Program-made: the position numbers and the translations under genes | Shown here: one piece after another, positions 50,440 to 59,644 of the stretch | Numbering within the stretch: position 1 is the first letter of the stretch | Layout: each line of letters starts with the position of its first letter | Assembly (NCBI GenBank): GCA_045612565.1 | Contig: JAZKZG010000028.1 | Location: 1 to 64,000, forward strand | Length of the DNA stretch: 64,000 nucleotides | DNA from: RGIG9041 sp045612565 | Lineage (GTDB): Bacteria; Bacillota; Clostridia; Oscillospirales; QAKW01 | Direction of reading: 5' to 3' | The notes under the pieces: model-generated | What the model was told of the DNA's origin: nothing | Seen by the model: the letters and a program-made list of their open reading frames with translations, nothing else | Database searches by the model: none

Positions 50440-52929
50440 ATGGCAGAAATTAAACATAGCAGTGAAATAGATTTCGAGGGACAGAAAGTCATTAACATCG
50501 ATGTCGAAAACGAGGTAAGAAACGCCTTTATCGACTATGCGATGAGTGTTATTACAGCACGTGCCCTCCCCGATGTCCGTGACGGTTTAAAACCTGTTCA
50601 CAGACGTATACTTTACACAATGCACCGCGCAAACCTCACTCCCGACAAACCGTATCGTAAATCGGCTACCACAGTCGGTGATGTGCTCGGTCATTTCCAT
50701 CCCCACGGTGACGCTTCGGTTTATGATGCGATGGTACGTCTTGCACAGACATTTTCGCTTCGTTATCCGCTCGTTGACGGTCAGGGTAACTTCGGTTCGA
50801 TTGACGGTGACGGCCCTGCTGCTTACCGTTACACCGAGGCAAGAATGCAAAAAATTGCACTCGAAATGCTCACCGATATCAAAAAAGATACCGTTGACTT
50901 TATGCCCAACTTTGACGATAAGGACGAGGAGCCTACAGTTCTTCCCGCACGTTTTCCAAATCTTCTCGTAAATGGCTCATCGGGTATCGCGGTTGGTATG
51001 GCAACCGAAATTCCGCCTCACAATCTCACCGAGGTTATTGACGGTACAATCGCGCTTATGGAAAACCCCGATATTGATATTGAAGGGCTTATGGAATATG
51101 TAAAAGGCCCCGACTATCCCACAGGCGGTATAATTATGGGCAAAACCGGTATCCGTAATGCCTATAAAACGGGCCGCGGCAAGATTTATGTTCGTGCAAA
51201 GGCAGAAATTGAAGAGCACAAAGAGGGTAAATTCCGAATTGTTGTTACCGAAATTCCGTATATGGTACGCAAGTCTGCACTTATCGAAAAAATTGCCGAA
51301 GAAGTTAAGGGTGAGCGCATAAACGGTATCTCGGATATCCGTGACGAGTCGGACAAAGACGGTCTTCGTTTTGTTATTGAACTCAAAAAAGAGGCAAATC
51401 CGCAGGTTGTTTTAAACCAACTTTATAAATACACCGAGATGCAGTCAACTTGCTCGGCAATTATGATTGCGCTCGTTAACGGTGTGCCTAAGTGCTTAAA
51501 TCTCAAAGAGATGCTCACCGAGTATGTTGGTCATCAGCGCAGTGTTATTACACGTCGTACACAGTATGATATCAACAAGGCAAAGGCACGTGCACATATA
51601 CTTGAAGGTTTACTTAAAGCCATTGATTATATTGACGAGGTAATTGAACTTATTAAAAAGTCATCGTCGATTGCTGATGCAAAACTTGCTCTTATGAACC
51701 GCTTTGAACTCGATGATGCACAGGCACAGGCTATTGTTGATATGCGCCTCGGTCAGCTCTCGGGTCTTGAACGCGACAAAATCGAAAATGAATATAAAGA
51801 ACTTACCGAAAAAATTGCAGACCTCGAGGATATCCTTGCAAACGCATGGAGAGTTGATGCAATCATCAAAGAGGATCTCTCTGAAATCAAACGTAAATAC
51901 GGCGATGCAAGACGTACTGAAATCGGCGTAGGTGAGGTAGGTCTTGAGGATGAGGACTTAATTCCCGTTGAAGACTGCGTATTTACACTTACCGATGCAG
52001 GTTATGTTAAACGTATCCAGACGTCAGAATACCGCGCACAGCACAGAGGCGGTGTTGGCGTTAAGGGTGTCAAAACAAAAGAGGATGACACAGTGCGTCA
52101 GATGTTTGTTGCATCAACCCACGATTATATCCTGTTCTTTACCAACTTAGGCCGTGTATACAAGGCAAAGGGCTATGAAATCCCCGAAAGTTCACGTACC
52201 GCAAAGGGTACAAGCGCCGTTAATATCATTCCGCTTATGTCAGGTGAGCGCGTATCGTCAATGGTTAAGGTAAGTGAATTTAGTGACGATAGTTATCTTC
52301 TTATGGTAACACGCAACGGTACCGTTAAAAAGACATCAATGAGCGAGTATGCAAATATCCGTAAAACAGGTGTTATTGCGATAATAATCGATGAAAACGA
52401 TACTCTTGATACTGTTCTTAAAACAACAGGTGATGATAATATCATTATTGCATCACACTTTGGTAAGGCTATTAAGTTCTCTGAAATTGATGCACGTCCT
52501 ATGGGCCGTGTTACCCGCGGTGTGCGCGGTATCAGGCTTGAGGATGATGACTTTGTTGTTGGTGCGATTATTGAACAGCCCGACTCGGCAATTCTTACAA
52601 TCACCGAAAACGGCTATGGTAAACGTACCGAAACCACCGAGTATCGTGTACAAGCTCGTGGCGGTAAGGGTGTTGGTAACTATAATATTACCGACAAAAC
52701 AGGTAATATTGCCGCAATTGCTGTAACAACAGGCAACGAAGATATTATGCTTATCACTTCGGGCGGACAAGTTATGCGTACATCGGTTGAAGAAATTTCG
52801 GTATTTGGCAGAACAACTCAGGGTGTTCGTATTGTAAAACTTCCCGAGGGCGTAAAGGTTATTGATATTGCGCTTTCCGAAAAGGAAGAAGAAACACCCG
52901 AAACCACTGAGGAAGAAACTGAAGAATAA
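50440..52929 (+). CDS. gyrA: DNA gyrase subunit A
   Basis: Breakage-reunion subunit, 829 residues. Catalytic Tyr 131 lies in AAYRYTEARM; the C-terminal six-bladed domain (about 500-810) has the gyrase-specific box as QHRGGVGVKG, with Val where Lys/Arg is usual. In the quinolone region HPHGDASVYD the position of E. coli Ser83 is Ala 92. An acidic tail (EETPETTEEETEE) ends the protein. GGTGAACAGAAG before the ATG is a modest ribosome site. A terminator follows. Confidence 0.98.
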   Translation: MAEIKHSSEIDFEGQKVINIDVENEVRNAFIDYAMSVITARALPDVRDGLKPVHRRILYTMHRANLTPDKPYRKSATTVGDVLGHFHPHGDASVYDAMVRLAQTFSLRYPLVDGQGNFGSIDGDGPAAYRYTEARMQKIALEMLTDIKKDTVDFMPNFDDKDEEPTVLPARFPNLLVNGSSGIAVGMATEIPPHNLTEVIDGTIALMENPDIDIEGLMEYVKGPDYPTGGIIMGKTGIRNAYKTGRGKIYVRAKAEIEEHKEGKFRIVVTEIPYMVRKSALIEKIAEEVKGERINGISDIRDESDKDGLRFVIELKKEANPQVVLNQLYKYTEMQSTCSAIMIALVNGVPKCLNLKEMLTEYVGHQRSVITRRTQYDINKAKARAHILEGLLKAIDYIDEVIELIKKSSSIADAKLALMNRFELDDAQAQAIVDMRLGQLSGLERDKIENEYKELTEKIADLEDILANAWRVDAIIKEDLSEIKRKYGDARRTEIGVGEVGLEDEDLIPVEDCVFTLTDAGYVKRIQTSEYRAQHRGGVGVKGVKTKEDDTVRQMFVASTHDYILFFTNLGRVYKAKGYEIPESSRTAKGTSAVNIIPLMSGERVSSMVKVSEFSDDSYLLMVTRNGTVKKTSMSEYANIRKTGVIAIIIDENDTLDTVLKTTGDDNIIIASHFGKAIKFSEIDARPMGRVTRGVRGIRLEDDDFVVGAIIEQPDSAILTITENGYGKRTETTEYRVQARGGKGVGNYNITDKTGNIAAIAVTTGNEDIMLITSGGQVMRTSVEEISVFGRTTQGVRIVKLPEGVKVIDIALSEKEEETPETTEEETEE

Positions 52930-52935
52930 AAATAT

Positions 52936-52972
52936 AAAAATTGGCTCCAGACTTATAATGGATCCAATTTTT
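52936..52972 (+). terminator. Terminator of the gyrase operon
   Basis: AAAAATTGGCTCC ... GGATCCAATTTTT with one bulged position. Confidence 0.8.
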
Positions 52973-52989
52973 CAAAATACGTAAAAACC

Positions 52990-53118
52990 AAAGGCTACTT
53001 CTGGGAGGGAGTTGTCACCGAAGGTGACTGAGGGAGAACGTTAATAGAAATAAAAGCAAAATTTCGCAAACTCCCTCCGTCACGCATTTGCGTGTCACCT
53101 TACTCTCGGAGGAAGGCA
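52990..53118. repeat. MITE-like interspersed repeat
   Basis: Begins AAGGCTACTTCTGGGAGGGA and ends with CTCTCGGAGGAAGGC in inverted relation (GGAGGGAG/CTCCCTCC inside). It also has two internal hairpins, GTCACCGAAGGTGAC and GTCACGCATTTGCGTGTCAC-like. Such CTCCCTC/GTCAC elements are common between genes in Clostridia. It lies just before an esterase gene. Confidence 0.65.
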
Positions 53119-53135
53119 AAAGAGAGAGTAGAATT

Positions 53136-53939
53136 ATGAACGTAGATATAATTATTTTTAGTGGTCAAAGTAATATGCAAGGGCAGAGTCCCACGCTCAA
53201 TAGTCCATTTATAGTTCAAAACTGCTATGAATATAAATATTTAACCGATGAGTTTGTTCCGCTTAGCGACCCTGTCGGTGAAAACATCCGCCGTGACGGC
53301 AGCAAAGGTATTCCGCTTGACCCTGATGTTCCATTAAAAGAAATTCTTCCCGAATGGTTAAGGGCACACGCTCTGGGTGCATCCGGCTTTGGTTACGCAT
53401 CGCTTGTTCCGAGTTTTTGTAAAGAATACGGCAAACCAACCGTTGCAATCCACTGTGCAAAAGGCTCAACTACTATAGCCGAGTGGAGTGAAGGCTCAGA
53501 TGGATATAATCTTTTGATGAAAAAGGCAAAAGCAGGTGTTAAAAAAGCAAAAGAAAATTTTACAGTAGAAAAAATCTATTTTGTGTGGCTTCAGGGTGAA
53601 AGCGATCAGATTGAAGGAAACAGCGAAGAATATTATATAAAAAAAATCACCAACCTCAAAAACTCACTGAAATGTGAGGTTGGTATTGATAAATTCGGAA
53701 TTATACGCGTTGGCCGTTTTACAAAAACCGAAAAGGACGACGCAATTATAAACGCACAGTATAGCGTGTGCAAAACCGACCCTGATTTTATAATGCTTAG
53801 CGAAATTACAGAAGAAATCTGCCAAGACGAGCAGAATATGAATCCTTATTTTAAAGGTCACTATAGCGAAAAGGGCTATGCCAAAATCGGCATTGCCGCC
53901 GCAAACGGCCTTAAAGTAATAAAAAAAGACCTCAATTGA
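53136..53939 (+). CDS. SASA-family carbohydrate esterase (sialate O-acetylesterase-like)
   Basis: Predicted acetyl-esterase of 267 residues with an SGNH-like fold. The nucleophile block is IIFSGQSNMQGQ (Ser about 12) and the second block is YFVWLQGESD (near 147). The C-terminal HYSEKGYAKIG near the end may supply the histidine. No signal peptide, so it acts on imported or intracellular acetylated sugars. ATG 53136 is my choice; the frame upstream runs into the MITE-like repeat. The ribosome site is weak. A terminator overlaps the stop codon. Confidence 0.82.
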   Translation: MNVDIIIFSGQSNMQGQSPTLNSPFIVQNCYEYKYLTDEFVPLSDPVGENIRRDGSKGIPLDPDVPLKEILPEWLRAHALGASGFGYASLVPSFCKEYGKPTVAIHCAKGSTTIAEWSEGSDGYNLLMKKAKAGVKKAKENFTVEKIYFVWLQGESDQIEGNSEEYYIKKITNLKNSLKCEVGIDKFGIIRVGRFTKTEKDDAIINAQYSVCKTDPDFIMLSEITEEICQDEQNMNPYFKGHYSEKGYAKIGIAAANGLKVIKKDLN

Positions 53940-53949
53940 GGTCTTTTTT
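53921..53949 (+). terminator. Intrinsic terminator
   Basis: AAAAAAAGACCTCAATTGAGGTCTTTTTT, overlapping the end of the esterase gene. Confidence 0.88.
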
Positions 53950-54026
53950 ATTATTACGTAACCGCCGCTATGCTCAAGGGGAGATGTGCCCCAGGTAAAG
54001 TCGAGCGGATCGGCGCCAACAAACAG

Positions 54027-54128
54027 CTAGTTTTCGATTGTTTCCAAATCAACTATCTGTATTCTATCTTTTGTTATTACTACAGGTATATTTTTATCGT
54101 TTGTAAACTCGTAGTAAAGATTATTCAT
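54027..54128 (-). CDS. 33-residue ORF coupled to the acyltransferase gene, possibly a truncated gene
   Basis: The ATG (54126-54128) overlaps the acyltransferase TGA as ATGA. The peptide begins MNNLYYEFTNDKNIPVVITK and ends at a TAG at 54027. Downstream of the TAG the same frame continues LFVGADPLDFTWGTSPLEHS for another 30 codons up to the terminator, so the original protein may have been longer and been cut by the stop. I do not recognise it. Confidence 0.45.
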   Translation of the reverse strand: MNNLYYEFTNDKNIPVVITKDRIQIVDLETIEN

Positions 54129-55195
54129 ATTTTTGATTGTATAAAATCGCACAGTTTTTCAATATGTAAAAGTTTAAACAAAAGTACGCGCACCTTGTCG
54201 ATAAGTACACACACAACAAAAATTGTAAGTGCGATTGCCACAACTGTCAAAACAAGCATTACGGGAGAAAAGTCACCGACGTTTTTAAACGCACCTTTAA
54301 TTATGTTGTCTCTGAAATAATTGTTGTCGTGAATGAGATATACCGAAAATGCCGATGTTGAGAAAAATGTGATAAGTCCTGCCACAAATTTGTGTTTTAT
54401 ATTGATTTTTGCAAAGAGGCAAACAGTCATTATTGCCGCAATCACAATGGTGGGTGAGATGTATGAAACAAGCGAATCACTTAGTTTTATCATTCCCTGA
54501 CTGATGTCAACCCCAACACTGTTAATTTTTACAAGCCAGGTTGAAAGGTATGCAATTAACAATGTCGGCAGTGCGGCATAGACGGGTATTTTTTTATAAA
54601 GTTCCGTCTTTTTGATAATCGCGCCCAGAGTGTACATAGGCAAAAACCACATAACGCTGTAGCCGTTTGCAAGTTTAAAATAGTCACCGTGTGCTTTTGT
54701 GTATGTGCCGTATACCGAGAACACCAAAAAGATTATTATGCCAACAATATAAAGTGTCTTTTTGTCGGCGTAATTGACAAATCCGTTTATTAACGGCGAA
54801 AGCACAAGCATACCGATATAGCATGTAAAAAACCAATATTGATATGTGGTAACCGGCATAAAGGTAGAACCGAGGTCAGAAATCGGCACAGTCTGCGGGT
54901 AAAATCTTGTCAATATTGCAAAGATTGATACCGAGTACAAAAGCACGGTAAGATATAATGTCACCACGCTTTTAAGGCTCGGCAAAACGCGCTTACAGCC
55001 GACAAAGCCCGAGATGAGCAAAAAGCAGTCGACTGCGGGGTAACCGACAACTTCCAAAAACCACGCGGTATCAAACTGATTTTCGCGAATGGCACCCGAT
55101 AGCACACCGCCGTGACCGAGTATGTGCAGTGTTGCAACACCGATCATGGTAATAATTCTCAAAAGGTCAATCCCATAGTTACGCGATTTATTCAT
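54125..55195 (-). CDS. Acyltransferase 3 family membrane protein (OafA/WecH-like)
   Basis: Integral membrane O-acyltransferase of 356 residues with about ten transmembrane helices. Opening YGIDLLRIITMIGVATLHILGH contains the conserved RxxxM...H arrangement (His near 23). It probably acetylates a surface glycan sugar. It is the third gene of the minus-strand operon behind the glycosidase-like gene, 58 bases later, and overlaps the 33-residue ORF. Confidence 0.9.
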   Translation of the reverse strand: MNKSRNYGIDLLRIITMIGVATLHILGHGGVLSGAIRENQFDTAWFLEVVGYPAVDCFLLISGFVGCKRVLPSLKSVVTLYLTVLLYSVSIFAILTRFYPQTVPISDLGSTFMPVTTYQYWFFTCYIGMLVLSPLINGFVNYADKKTLYIVGIIIFLVFSVYGTYTKAHGDYFKLANGYSVMWFLPMYTLGAIIKKTELYKKIPVYAALPTLLIAYLSTWLVKINSVGVDISQGMIKLSDSLVSYISPTIVIAAIMTVCLFAKINIKHKFVAGLITFFSTSAFSVYLIHDNNYFRDNIIKGAFKNVGDFSPVMLVLTVVAIALTIFVVCVLIDKVRVLLFKLLHIEKLCDFIQSKI

Positions 55196-55253
55196 AGGCG
55201 TATCTCCTTAATCATTATATTTTAATAATATAATAATCTTTTAAAAAAGTAAA

Positions 55254-57155
55254 TTACTTTTTAAGAATAAAACCGGTAAATCCGTAAGGAATAATATCGT
55301 TCAAAACAACTTTGGCACCCGACAAAGTACCGCTGCCTTGTATAAATTCAATATCCGAGTAGGTATTGCCAAGTTCAACTACAGGTGAAAAGGCAGTGTC
55401 CTCAAAAAAGTTCCAAAGACCGACAGTCAGCGTATCACTATCCTCTTTGCACTGAATGTACATTGACGGACAGCCGTAAACAAACGCGGGTAAAGTTTTG
55501 CCCGACAGCCACGGGATAACGTTTGCGTACTGACGCGCACGTTCGTAATGATACAAAAGATTGCTGTTTGGATCTTTTGACACAATTCTGGTGTTTATGT
55601 TCAAAACCAAAAACCGCTCGCCGTCAGCATTTTCGTAAATATACGATATCGGCAGTCTGCCGTTTGCGGTATCACTGAGCACTTTTGCGGATTTGTTGAT
55701 TTCTATATCAAAAAACTGTGAACCGAGCGACAAAATGTGATTGTCATTATGTAAAAAGTGTTCTTCAACGTTTGCAGGCAGGTGTTTTTCTGGTGCGTTT
55801 TGTAAAAGACCGTTAAAACGAGTAAGTCCAACATCAACACCGCGGTCAGTTAAGATTTTTGCCGCAATCGCGTCAATAATCATTCCACCTTTAAGCGCGT
55901 CTTTTGGAATATGTCTTGCATTTTCGTCAAATACCGCGCCGCAAACACCCGCACCCTCGTAAACGGTGGGGATTGTATTATATGCAAGAGTACGTGCAGC
56001 CGCCGAAAAGAACATATATTCGGGTCTTTGACATTTAACAGGCGCAGATATATCCATATCGGCAAACTTGCTTTGGTATTCGTAAATACGCACACCTGTT
56101 GCATTCTTGTTGGTAAATGCAGAGTCGATTTTTTTGTAAAGGTCGGAATTTTTTTCGTGATATTTTATGTATCCATCTTCGTAGTCGGCATTTGAGCAAT
56201 AGTCGATATTATATTTTAAAATACCGTCGGTACATCCACTCGCGCGGATTGCGGTATCGTGACCTTCCACAAAACTTGCAGGGCAATTTGTTCGCGGACG
56301 TGGGTATGAATCACCCTCCGCCATAATCTCGATGTTTTCGTCGCGTGTCCACGCGCTTTCCATACGTTCAAGTTCAATTGTGTCTTGAAGTTTGTTGCCC
56401 CACGATTTTCTTGCCGCCCAGTATGGCGCACCGATAAGGCGCACAAACGGTTTGGTGTTACCCGCAAGAATATACGCAAGTTCACGCGCCATAATTCCGT
56501 CAATATCCCACGACGAAAGACAGGCACACGTACCAAGTCGAATTTTTTGGTCAATTTCGTTTACAGCACTTCGCATCTCACGTGCAAACTCACGGAATGC
56601 ATCACCGTTTGCCTTTATATACGCATCACGGTAGATATTTTTACCGCCGTTTATTATCTGTTTATATAACTGCTCACGTGTTAAAGCCTCACCCGTCATC
56701 TCGTTTATCATTTTAATGTGATTATCGCAAAGACAGGCAGGGGAGTCACATAAAAATGCGTATCTGAAATCGTCATCAAACATAATGATTTCAACACCGC
56801 TTTTTGCGATATTTTTTATGTACTCAGACGCAAACTTAACAAATTTTTTGTCGGTAGGACAAATAAATTCGTTGATTTCGGTGCCGTCAAGACCGCGCAT
56901 ATTGCAAAAATTATGTGCGCCCTTTATCCAGAATGTCCATATCCATGCGCCCACCTCAAAGCCGTGCGATTTAAAAAAAGCACAGTTTTCGGCAAGGTCT
57001 GCAAAAATTGATTTTTGCGTGTCGGAGTCGAGTTCATAATTTGACAGCGACAAAAATACACGCTCCGCCTTCATTCTTTTAAGCTGTGAAAGGATAGTTT
57101 CACGACCTGCACGCTTTACGTTTGATAAGGTGATTGGAACAGATATCTTATACAT
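55254..57155 (-). CDS. Glycoside-hydrolase-like protein, family not recognised
   Basis: Cytoplasmic protein of 633 residues without signal peptide. The first 350 residues look like a TIM barrel of the GH42/GH-A kind: FLSLSNYELDSD, GAWIWTFWIKG near 73, a candidate acid pair in VEIIMFDDDFRYAFLC (near 125), IMAEGDSYPRPRTN near 270 and EGHDTAIRASG. The last 250 residues contain a beta-galactosidase-trimerisation-like and a beta-sandwich region. Cofactor or substrate not visible. It lies 10 bases after the EamA transporter, suggesting import and hydrolysis of a glycoside or glycan modification. Confidence 0.7.
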   Translation of the reverse strand: MYKISVPITLSNVKRAGRETILSQLKRMKAERVFLSLSNYELDSDTQKSIFADLAENCAFFKSHGFEVGAWIWTFWIKGAHNFCNMRGLDGTEINEFICPTDKKFVKFASEYIKNIAKSGVEIIMFDDDFRYAFLCDSPACLCDNHIKMINEMTGEALTREQLYKQIINGGKNIYRDAYIKANGDAFREFAREMRSAVNEIDQKIRLGTCACLSSWDIDGIMARELAYILAGNTKPFVRLIGAPYWAARKSWGNKLQDTIELERMESAWTRDENIEIMAEGDSYPRPRTNCPASFVEGHDTAIRASGCTDGILKYNIDYCSNADYEDGYIKYHEKNSDLYKKIDSAFTNKNATGVRIYEYQSKFADMDISAPVKCQRPEYMFFSAAARTLAYNTIPTVYEGAGVCGAVFDENARHIPKDALKGGMIIDAIAAKILTDRGVDVGLTRFNGLLQNAPEKHLPANVEEHFLHNDNHILSLGSQFFDIEINKSAKVLSDTANGRLPISYIYENADGERFLVLNINTRIVSKDPNSNLLYHYERARQYANVIPWLSGKTLPAFVYGCPSMYIQCKEDSDTLTVGLWNFFEDTAFSPVVELGNTYSDIEFIQGSGTLSGAKVVLNDIIPYGFTGFILKK

Positions 57156-57165
57156 AATTTTTCTC

Positions 57166-58014
57166 CTAAATATTGAGTAATATTACCGATACGGTGCCGA
57201 GCGCAAAACCGATAAGCTGAACGTTTGTCAGTTTTTCTTTGTAAACAAAGCGCGAAACAAAATATGTAATAACAATGCCGCCTGCCGATACGAGCGGGAA
57301 CATAATCGAAACAGGCATTCTGGCAGATAAAATCATTACAAACAGGTTTACAACGCCGTTCATAATACCGCAGGGAAGCGCCAGATACCAGCCGAATTTT
57401 ACACACTGTTTTATATCGTTTTTTTCACAGAAAAGCGACACAATCAAAAGCCCGATTACAACCGCTGCAAGAGCTATTATCATAAATTCGTTTTTATAAG
57501 CTCCGTCAAATTTCACCTGCTGCATCTTCTGCACGGTTGAACACATTCCGTTGCCCGCAAACGCCAAAAATGCGTACAAAATCCATTTGCGTGTGATTTT
57601 TACCGAGTCAGATTTTTTGTTAATGAGTACGAGTGAAACGGAAAGCAATATAAGCCCCGGAATAAGTCCTGCGCTGACGTTGTCGTGTAAAAATATAAGT
57701 CCATAAAAGGTGGGTATCATAAGTCCGAATGAAATAAAGAGCGCAGTCAACGACAAAGAGCCTGTTGCAGTAGCAAGAACGCTGAACACCGCCGACGTGC
57801 CGTACGCCAATGCAAAACCAAGCGCATACGGAATTACTTCTGCTTCCCACTTAAAACCGCCCGACGATATCACAAAAAACAACATCGCCGCAAAGGTCGA
57901 CAGCGAGCCAAATAAAAACGTACCACTTCCGCCGCACTTTTGTGTGTACGGCTTTTTTATTATGTTTTGCGCAGATGCACCCACTATTATTAAAATCAAA
58001 AGAAATGTGTTCAT
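57166..58014 (-). CDS. EamA/DMT family transporter
   Basis: Drug/metabolite-transporter-type permease of 282 residues with about ten hydrophobic helices arranged as two repeats (about 1-135 and 145-282; the second repeat ends with the EKLTNVQLIGFALGTVSVIL motif). It is first in an operon with the glycosidase-like and acyltransferase genes, divergent from the PocR-type regulator. A sugar or small metabolite is a reasonable guess at cargo, based only on neighbours. GGGAGAAAAC precedes the ATG. Confidence 0.85.
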   Translation of the reverse strand: MNTFLLILIIVGASAQNIIKKPYTQKCGGSGTFLFGSLSTFAAMLFFVISSGGFKWEAEVIPYALGFALAYGTSAVFSVLATATGSLSLTALFISFGLMIPTFYGLIFLHDNVSAGLIPGLILLSVSLVLINKKSDSVKITRKWILYAFLAFAGNGMCSTVQKMQQVKFDGAYKNEFMIIALAAVVIGLLIVSLFCEKNDIKQCVKFGWYLALPCGIMNGVVNLFVMILSARMPVSIMFPLVSAGGIVITYFVSRFVYKEKLTNVQLIGFALGTVSVILLNI

Positions 58015-58039
58015 AGTTTTCTCCCTTCATTATATATCA

Positions 58040-58068
58040 TTTATACATAAAATCACATAATTTTTCAA
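58040..58068 (-). promoter_or_regulatory. Promoter of the EamA-glycosidase-acyltransferase operon
   Basis: Minus strand TTGAAA, 17 bases, TATAAA, about 25 bases before the ATG. Confidence 0.65.
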
Positions 58069-58088
58069 TGTTTTTTCTTCTTAAAATA

Positions 58089-58117
58089 TTGCACTTTCTT
58101 CCTGAAAAAAGTATAAT
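58089..58117 (+). promoter_or_regulatory. Promoter of the PocR/AraC regulator
   Basis: TTGCAC, 17 bases, TATAAT, 16 bases before the ATG. It lies back to back with the operon promoter on the other strand. Confidence 0.75.
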
Positions 58118-58133
58118 ATTTACGGTGATTAAA

Positions 58134-58916
58134 ATGAGGATACGCTACGACAGAAAAAAACTGCAGCAAATAACCGACACGTTGTTTGTACTTACAGGAA
58201 TAAGTATAGCAGTTTTAGACACTGAGTATAAATTTATATGTAATAGCACAAAGCAAAACGATTTTTGTACCTGTATGCAAAACAACCCTATAAGCAAGGC
58301 ACGGTGTAAAGTCTCGGACGAAAAGCTACTACAAAAATGTAAAAAAAGCAGATGCTTTGAAAGTCATATCTGTCATGTGGGATTGTATGATGCGGTTATG
58401 CCGCTTATAAAAAACGAAATAATCGTGGGCTACGTTATTATGGGTCGTATACGCGCAACAGATTCGCCCAAGACGGTCAGGGGAAACGTAAGCGTAAGCC
58501 TTAAAAAGATGTACGATGAACTGCCACAGTTTGACAGCACACAGATAGACAGTATAAAGACGCTGATTGAGGAAATTATTTTTGAGTCGTCGATAACGGT
58601 AGAGTATGATAAGACCATAGAAAAAATCGGTGCGTTTATAAGCGATAATCTGACTGAGAAATATACCGTAAATGAGATATGTAAAAAGTTTTGCGTGTCA
58701 AGAAATTATCTGTACAGCGGATTTTTGCGGATATTCGGCATGACGGTAAACGAATATATAGTTAATTTGCGTATCGAACGCGCAAAGGAACTCCTTTCAA
58801 AAGGGGAACTGCGCGTTTATGAGGTGTGTGAATGCGTCGGGATAGATAACTACACCTATTTTTGCCGACTGTTTAAGAAAAAAACGGGCGTTACCCCAAA
58901 TAAATATAAAGGATAA
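58134..58916 (+). CDS. AraC family regulator with PocR sensor domain
   Basis: Regulator of 260 residues. N-terminal PocR domain (about 5-155) with the typical cysteines (FCTCMQNNPISKARCKVSDE, then CHVGLYDAVMPLI) and the IVGYVIMGRIR strand; a C-terminal AraC HTH (about 165-260: YTVNEICKKFCVSRNYLYSG and YTYFCRLFKKKTGVTPNKY). PocR domains bind hydrocarbon or polyol-type ligands in known cases. ATG 58134 with GGTGAT site; upstream in-frame ATG lies within the promoter. The divergent layout suggests it activates the EamA operon. Confidence 0.9.
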   Translation: MRIRYDRKKLQQITDTLFVLTGISIAVLDTEYKFICNSTKQNDFCTCMQNNPISKARCKVSDEKLLQKCKKSRCFESHICHVGLYDAVMPLIKNEIIVGYVIMGRIRATDSPKTVRGNVSVSLKKMYDELPQFDSTQIDSIKTLIEEIIFESSITVEYDKTIEKIGAFISDNLTEKYTVNEICKKFCVSRNYLYSGFLRIFGMTVNEYIVNLRIERAKELLSKGELRVYEVCECVGIDNYTYFCRLFKKKTGVTPNKYKG

Positions 58917-58949
58917 TTGTAGGTACAGGTGTCCTCGACTGTCCTAAAC

Positions 58950-58976
58950 AAAAAGACCTCATCTGAGGTCTTTTTT
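58950..58976. terminator. Bidirectional intrinsic terminator
   Basis: AAAAAGACCTCATCTGAGGTCTTTTTT between convergent genes ending at 58916 and 58983. Confidence 0.88.
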
Positions 58977-58982
58977 GTATGG

Positions 58983-59516
58983 TCAGCTTTCCATTTGTTT
59001 TGCCATAAACGTTGCCGCGGCGGAAAGCAGTTTGAGGTCGCTTTCGGTTGCGCTCTTTCCGCTTGTTTCAACAAACGCAATAACACCCATAATGTCACCC
59101 GATGAAATAATGGGACTTGCCGCAATAATTGAGGGCGACGATTTATCGGCAGTAAGGGGGATTTCGCCTGTGTCAGAAAGATAATTCTTTCGGCGGTCGA
59201 TAAGTTCTTCGCACTCGGTGCTTATACTTTGCTCAAGAACCTCTCGGGTTCCTTTTCCCGAAAATGCGATTACGTTGTCACTGTCGCATACCGCGCAGTA
59301 AAGACCTGAGGCAGAATATAGCGATGCGCAGAGGTCGGACGCGTGACTTGACAGATCGGTGATGGGGGAGTATTTTTTAAAGATGACACCGCCATCTTTG
59401 TCGGTGTAAATCTCTAATGGATCTCCTTCTCTTATCCGCATCGTGCGGCGGATTTCTTTGGGTATAACCACACGACCTAAATCGTCAATTCTTCTCACAA
59501 TACCTGTTGCTTTCAT
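58983..59516 (-). CDS. spoVT: Stage V sporulation protein T
   Basis: Forespore transcription regulator of 177 residues. N-terminal AbrB swapped-hairpin domain (1-50, MKATGIVRRIDDLGRVVIPK and EIRRTM) and C-terminal GAF domain (about 60-177). Length and both domains match SpoVT rather than AbrB. AAAGGAGATT precedes the ATG. In B. subtilis SpoVT modulates sigma-G genes. A block CAGTATAAAT about 55-65 bases upstream recurs before the two SpoVT-like micro-ORFs at 60519 and 63184. Confidence 0.93.
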   Translation of the reverse strand: MKATGIVRRIDDLGRVVIPKEIRRTMRIREGDPLEIYTDKDGGVIFKKYSPITDLSSHASDLCASLYSASGLYCAVCDSDNVIAFSGKGTREVLEQSISTECEELIDRRKNYLSDTGEIPLTADKSSPSIIAASPIISSGDIMGVIAFVETSGKSATESDLKLLSAAATFMAKQMES

Positions 59517-59644
59517 ATATAAATCTCCTTTAAAAACAAAATCGTGATACTATTATTTGTGATTTGTGGGAATTTATACTGTCCAACTTTACTTTTTAGA
59601 GCAACTATGGTATAATTATTAAAAATTATTCGAGGGGCACAAAT

